A stretch of DNA of 64,000 nucleotides from Odiellus spinosus (Eukaryota > Arthropoda > Arachnida > Opiliones > Phalangiidae). Location: NCBI GenBank assembly GCA_963920705.1, contig OY987226.1:17548501-17612500 (forward strand), given 5' to 3'. Positions 60,766 through 64,000 of the stretch are shown piece by piece (positions within the stretch are counted from its first letter, which is position 1; each line of letters opens with the position of its first letter). The notes beneath the pieces are model-generated. The model was not told where the DNA came from. It made no database searches and worked only from the letters and a program-made list of their open reading frames with translations. The translations under genes were made by a program, and so were the position numbers.

Positions 60766-61725
60766 ATGGGGAATAAAGTGGTCACATTTACCGAAGAACA
60801 AATAGAAGATTATCAGGTTAGAAAATCTCAATTAAATGAACTTCAAAACTCCAGGTTCAAATGATGAACTTAGAGCCATATTCTAGAACTTTAAATAGTA
60901 CTTAAATTAATACTAAAAAAATCAACTACATCTAACTGAAATAATTGAATTATAGACAAGAATGGCATAATGGCCAAAGAGTAGTATTTGAAGTCAAAAC
61001 AAAAATGATATTTTTGCGTGATTTCGAGTTTAAAAAAAAATAAAAAATAAAAAAAAAAAAAAAAATTGCAGCATTTTGTTTTATAATATTTTCATATTTA
61101 GCTTTATGGAAAGTAAAATTAAAATATAATCGAGGTCTTAAATGTAATGAAATGGAATTACAATTTCTTTACATTTTACATGGGCAAATTTCAGAGCAGA
61201 TAGGACCATTAAGTTAAAGGGAAACTTTCTGAGAAAATTCTCGTATACGTTTTCTGGCATATTGATTCCGAAAATAAATTCAAAAGCTGTTCCATTTTTA
61301 GCTCCAAGTTTCCCTTAAAAACTATCTGATTGTTTGAATTCTTCAATCGAAATTGCCTTTATTTAATTACTTTTACATCATTTAATTTTCTCTGTATTGA
61401 TGGCAACAAGAGCTGTATATTACTATAGCTCTTTTAAATTAACACTGGAACAAACAAAAACTCATCAAATTGCACTAAAGCACTATGAAACATAGTAGGG
61501 GTGTTTTCAATGACCACCCGTAATTGGCATTCCCGTATTTCTCCTTCCCCGAACATCCCCTTGTTAGCTACTCGAAACTGAATAGAGAAAAATTCGCCCA
61601 CATTTAATGCGATAAATTAAATCTTAGTTTTAAAAGGTCAGAGAAATTTTCTATTCATCTAAATTTAAATATTTTATTATTATTTTTCAGGACTGTACAT
61701 TTTTTACAAAGAAAGAAATTCTACG
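60766..61725 (+). CDS. CIB2-like: Calcium and integrin binding protein, CIB2/CIB3-like, first two exons
   Basis: EF-hand protein of the CIB family; CIB2/CIB3 act in mechanotransduction and integrin binding. Exon 1 is 60766-60816 (MGNKVVTFTEEQIEDYQ, with the MG myristoylation-type start) and exon 2 is 61691-61725 (DCTFFTKKEIL, ending in phase 2). This matches the CIB2/CIB3 N-terminus and its exon structure. The remaining exons, including the EF hands, were not found before base 64000, so the second intron exceeds 2.2 kb and the gene continues off the right edge. It is divergent from BOP1. CIB2 versus CIB3 cannot be decided from 28 residues. Confidence 0.82.
61215..61320. repeat. Half-copy of the GGAAACTTGGAG family in CIB intron
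   Basis: Contains GGCATATTGATTCCGAAAAT and TTTTTAGCTCCAAGTTTCCC; preceded by GTTAAAGGGAAACTT, so internally deleted. Confidence 0.6.
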
Positions 61726-63047
61726 GTACGTAAAGAATTTTTATATTTCTCGAAATATTAAAATAAATTAGAATTTGGAAATCTGCGGAGTTTCACGCCT
61801 AAAAGCCCTAAAAAGTATTATAATTTTGTAATGACAATAATAGTGACTTTAAGATCGTAATAAAGAAACTGTGATTTGAAAAATATATTTTGGAATTTCC
61901 AAACAATATAAATTTTTACATTTGGTTTTCTGGATCACCGAATCTGTTGAAAATAATTTTAAAAATTTGGGAACCGGTTCAGAAGTCAGAACTTATAATT
62001 TTAACTCTTTCTTTCTTTAACAAAAATATACTAAATAAAAAGAATTAAAAAAAAAAATGTAGAAAGTTTCAAAAAACCGGAACCATAATATCGAATCTTT
62101 AACCTAGATTTTAAAGATTCCAGGTTACGGATAAAATATCGCGTTGAAAATAGTATTGCTTTTTTTTTTAAATCTCTCCCTTTGAGGTTTAATATTTTGT
62201 AGCATTCCGCCTCAACTATGAACATTTTGTAAACCTTTCTTGACTAGAAACCGATACACGCCGTTAATTTTAACCAGTGCTAGTTCAAGTAAACCAAAAA
62301 AGTCCCGAAACCTCACGTACTAGAAGTCAAAGATCAAAGCTTTAAAGGGATGGTGAAGTGTATAAGTTATTTTTACTACATTTCCTATAAAAACGAGTTG
62401 TATCTTGAAAATAACCTTTATAAACGTTCAGAACCTAATTTTGCGGTAGCAAAATATATTTTGAAACAAAGTTAATTGATTCAATTCTACTTTGAAGTAT
62501 CGTAGTTTGATTACGGTAGCTTATTATTTTAAACTAGTTTCATTTCCAACTATATTCTAACTATAGCAGTATACAATCTTGATAACTGTGAAAATGAATT
62601 CGATAGATAACAGATTTTTTTTAAGCTACGGTCACATCAGCACATCTTAATCAATTTGAAACGGTAAAATCAAACCAATTTTCAAATCTAAAGGAATCGT
62701 TTTAAGCGCCACGTGTTCACGCATATCTTTATAAATCGATTTACTGTAGCTTCATCTATCGGTTGTTGAAACCGAATCGGTATGAAACTGGTTCCCGAAG
62801 CACTTTCGAGAAATCGAGTCAAATCGATTCCAGAAAAGGTTTCCCGTTCTCACGACTCTAGCGAAACGTTTTGAAACGGTTCAAATCGATTTCAACGCAG
62901 CTTTAGTAATTAAAAGGAGTACCGAGTTAGTTCTAGCCGAAGTTCAATGATGCCTGAAGTCCAAAAAGCGTGCTAGAGTTAGGGCTAAGAAACGAACCGT
63001 TGCGTGTGTTTAGCACACTATTTTTTAATTTGGTTCATATACTCGCA

Positions 63048-63200
63048 TTAAAGTGATGCTGTCACAATTTTATTCGACAGTCTGGGTCAATTGGGGCCTT
63101 GTCAAATTGGTCTCGCGCCAATATTACGAATTTATAATTTCGAAATTGAAAACATCGATTTGGAGTGCGTGACAATCGGGGACAGCATCACTTTATATTA
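63048..63200. mobile_element. Complete ~150-bp TTAAAGTGA-family MITE
   Basis: Ends TAAAGTGATGCTGTCAC and GACAGCATCACTTTA are inverted repeats. This is the only copy in the window where both ends are clearly preserved; single ends occur at 15.4, 23.4-23.9, 28.8, 30.6, 31.0 and 36.06 kb. Confidence 0.7.
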
Positions 63201-63789
63201 TAAAGCTATTTTACTCTTGCTTTCTTCGATTACAGATTATTAATTGTAAATTTTTACCACTAATTTTGAGTTAAACGAGGTATAATTGAATATTTCCCTT
63301 TAGAAACTTTTAAGAAAACAGAGCTTTGAATTTAGTGTGTGGAAATAACTTTATGTTCGTTATTTTCTTACGAAAATACAGCTGCAAAGATACGTTACAA
63401 TAGAGTTTTAACACCCACATACGTATACGTACCACATAAGGGTGGTTTTTCGCTTCCATCAGCGGACGGGTTCGAGTAAAGGATAACAAAAAAAAATAAA
63501 TAAAAAAATAAGCCTTTACCACATCCAGTGCTCACAGTCTCTTCTCCGGAAATGGGAAAATGCACCTATATGTTTCAATGACGGGTCCCTAACCCTTTCC
63601 GTTCGAGGAGGTTATAGAAAACTATCTATATGGCTTCGTAAAACGGCGTATCGAGGCCGCGCTTATGTAAACCACGTGTTTCAATTCGAGAAAAAACTCA
63701 AGCTGAAGGCTGATACTCTTACGTACTCGAAAGAAAGCCGACTAAAGCGATACTATGGTTAGAAAAGGGAAGCCAATTAATGGAACTCT

Positions 63790-64000
63790 TTTTAGGCCCT
63801 TTTAAAGGGCATATCTGCTCTAGAATCTGTCCCTTAAAATCATCTTCTCTTACGCAAACAGCCTGGTTTTAGCTGTACAATTTGTTATCGCCAACGTAGT
63901 CTGCTAAGTGAAAAAGAAGGCGAACACGGTTCCTTTTAAAGTCACCGTCTTTTCTCGCTAGCAGACGACATTGACAGTAAAAAAATGTACAGACCAAAGC
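63790..64000. repeat. CTGCTCTAGAA-family repeat, copy at right edge
   Basis: TTTTAAAGGGCATATCTGCTC and following CTAGAATCTGTCCCTTAAAA match 286-400; contains inverted GTAGTCTGCTAAGTGAAAAA/TTTTCTCGCTAGCAGACGAC. Cut by the window edge. Confidence 0.55.

Larger units (their letters stand above)
61726..64000. other. CIB intron, no further exon found
   Basis: No sequence matching the next CIB exon (expected to continue with an LHSRFYEL-like stretch) was seen. It contains the two MITEs listed below and AT-rich filler. Confidence 0.5.

Overview
This is an arthropod nuclear genome window, most likely from a chelicerate. It is AT-rich, its genes are split by mostly short introns, and it is crowded with small DNA-transposon derivatives and satellites. 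The lineage call rests on a Rebers-Riddiford cuticular protein whose domain ends in the GFR...TNEPGT form typical of arachnid cuticle proteins. The species cannot be named from the sequence.

Layout. (1) 0.9-8.0 kb, minus: the 5' part of GLG1 (Golgi apparatus protein 1). Fourteen exons were traced by reading frame and splice phase; the C-terminal third lies off the left edge. (2) 9.3-10.2 kb, plus: a six-exon gene for a 177-aa membrane-anchored SRPBCC/START-like protein with two GC-AG introns. (3) 12.7-14.25 kb, minus: a three-exon cuticular protein gene with a TATA promoter. (4) 14.3-40 kb: a gene-poor region. It holds a 3.3-kb PIF/Harbinger-like element nested in an older element, a 202-bp perfect inverted repeat, many MITE families (several with clear target-site duplications), and a 1.7-kb mixed tandem array at 36.8-38.6 kb. 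(5) 40.3-51.7 kb, minus: a heat shock factor (HSF) gene, nine exons found, with about 2.2 kb of a 23-bp satellite in one intron. (6) 52.4-56.3 kb, plus: PIGU, ten exons, complete at 430 aa. (7) 57.25-60.07 kb, minus: BOP1, eight exons, complete at 751 aa. (8) 60.77 kb onward, plus: the first two exons of a CIB2/CIB3-like calcium and integrin binding protein that runs off the right edge.

The genes do not form one pathway. They are housekeeping genes (Golgi matrix protein, heat-shock regulator, GPI transamidase subunit, ribosome-biogenesis factor) plus a cuticle gene. HSF/PIGU and BOP1/CIB are divergent pairs sharing about 0.7-kb promoters, and PIGU and BOP1 converge tail to tail. HSF and BOP1 are also immediate neighbours in vertebrates, so their proximity here may be ancient linkage.

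The most unusual features are non-coding: the satellite inside HSF, the 202-bp perfect palindrome, several TTAA-flanked foldback families with related ends, MITE families dated by intact 5-bp and 8-bp target duplications, and a small GTAC-rich inverted-repeat family. I found no convincing undescribed multigene system.
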